From assembly GCF_001267155.1 (NCBI RefSeq), contig NZ_CP012357.1, positions 930,001 through 994,000 on the forward strand: a stretch of 64,000 nucleotides of DNA, in the 5' to 3' direction. The stretch's first letter is position 1. The number at the start of each line of letters is the position of its first letter. The notes beneath the pieces were generated by a model that saw nothing but the letters and a program-made list of their open reading frames with translations, was not told the origin of the DNA and did no database searches. This stretch comes from Spiroplasma litorale. Lineage in GTDB: Bacteria; Bacillota_I; Bacilli_A; Mycoplasmatales; Mycoplasmataceae. Shown in pieces: positions 63,604 to 64,000 of the stretch. The translations under genes and the position numbers were made by a program.

Positions 63604-64000
63604 TTAATAACTGCTAAATAAGTTATTATAGTTTTCTCATTCTTTATAACTATAAAAGTTTAATTCAATTTTTTTAAGGTATTTACATTTTTTAAGTAGC
63701 TTTGTGTCTTTCCTATAATAATAGTAATAATTTATAATAATTCTAATATTTTCATTATTATTTATTTCATTAATCATTTTAATTATATGTTCATCATTTT
63801 TTAAGGAGATACCAAAAAAATCAAAAATTATAATTTCATGTTTAAACTTTTTTGCTTTATATAAAATTCTATTTTTAAAATCCTTATTTATTTTTTTGCG
63901 GTTTAGAATTATTTGGGGATTAGGAAACTTTCCACTAATCATTTGCGTATTATTAATTTTACCGTTTACATAAAGATTTTCTGAATGAATAGGGTAAAAA
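63604..64000 (-). CDS. Hypothetical protein (partial at window end)
   Basis: Open at the window edge. The visible ~131 residues (FYPIHSENLYVNGKINNTQM onward) include IIIFDFFGISLKNDEH, a stretch of five Tyr (NYYYYYRKD) and a lysine-rich end, finishing EWENYNNLFSSY at TAA 63604. No transmembrane helix visible. The IFDFFGISLKN pattern is reminiscent of a small alpha/beta domain, not enough to name it. Confidence 0.55.

Overview
The window reads as a chromosome segment of a wall-less bacterium of the Spiroplasma/Entomoplasma group (class Mollicutes). It is extremely AT-rich, and most full-length genes contain in-frame UGA codons at conserved tryptophan positions, so translation table 4 applies. 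Lipobox lipoproteins starting MKK, an intact MEP-pathway gene (ispG), NagE-type PTS sugar uptake and a pared-down glycolysis/translation gene set point to Spiroplasma more than to Mycoplasma. This is inferred from gene content; no 16S gene is present. Nearly all genes lie on the minus strand. Many coding regions look broken only because UGA is read as stop; coordinates here follow UGA = Trp.

Layout: 1-2.0 kb scpB-scpA and a HEPN-motif protein; 2.2-3.3 kb ispG (+); 3.3-5.8 kb two paralogous lipoproteins separated by an intact IS3-family element, with an inverted IS-end remnant behind the second; 5.9-10 kb aldose-1-epimerase-like protein, a polytopic membrane protein and two unknown proteins; 10-15 kb frr, pyrH, an ECF-type S component, a membrane protein, tsf and rpsB; 15.2-24.6 kb small unknown genes, a large lipoprotein, a giant FtsX-type permease and a membrane-anchored repeat protein; 24.8-26.3 kb ferritin and a J-domain protein; 26.3-27.5 kb L27-Prp-L21; 27.6-31.1 kb a double-glycine-leader peptide gene, rsmI, greA and uvrC; 31.2-36.0 kb ftsK and an RNase J family protein that has lost its catalytic histidines; 36.2-38.7 kb rhodanese, EIIB-like protein, NAD kinase and trpS; 39.1-40.4 kb rplT-rpmI-infC under an L20-type leader; 40.4-45 kb a TauE-like permease, RidA, threonine deaminase and a decayed MalY-like aminotransferase; 45.1-48.8 kb a TsaC-like protein, thrS and serS; 49-55 kb Cys-motif proteins, NagE-type PTS permease, ABC exporter and formate/nitrite channel; 55-61.4 kb two pyruvate kinase paralogues flanking a divergent HxlR/Cys-rich pair and a degenerate IS copy, then pfkA; 61.5-64 kb hpt, yqgF, a PAP2 phosphatase and a partial unknown gene.

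Functionally, PTS uptake, pfkA and two pyruvate kinases give the glycolytic axis. Threonine deaminase overlaps RidA, which clears the reactive enamine that deaminase makes. Translation genes sit in short operons with leaders and terminators typical of Firmicutes. The least conventional items are the GG-leader peptide, the inactive RNase J homologue, the HxlR/Cys-rich divergent module with a perfect 16-bp palindrome, the FtsX-permease/repeat-protein/lipoprotein cluster without an ATPase, the L21 with a lysine/alanine/threonine repeat tail, and the paired lipoproteins whose upstream regions are both cut by IS ends.
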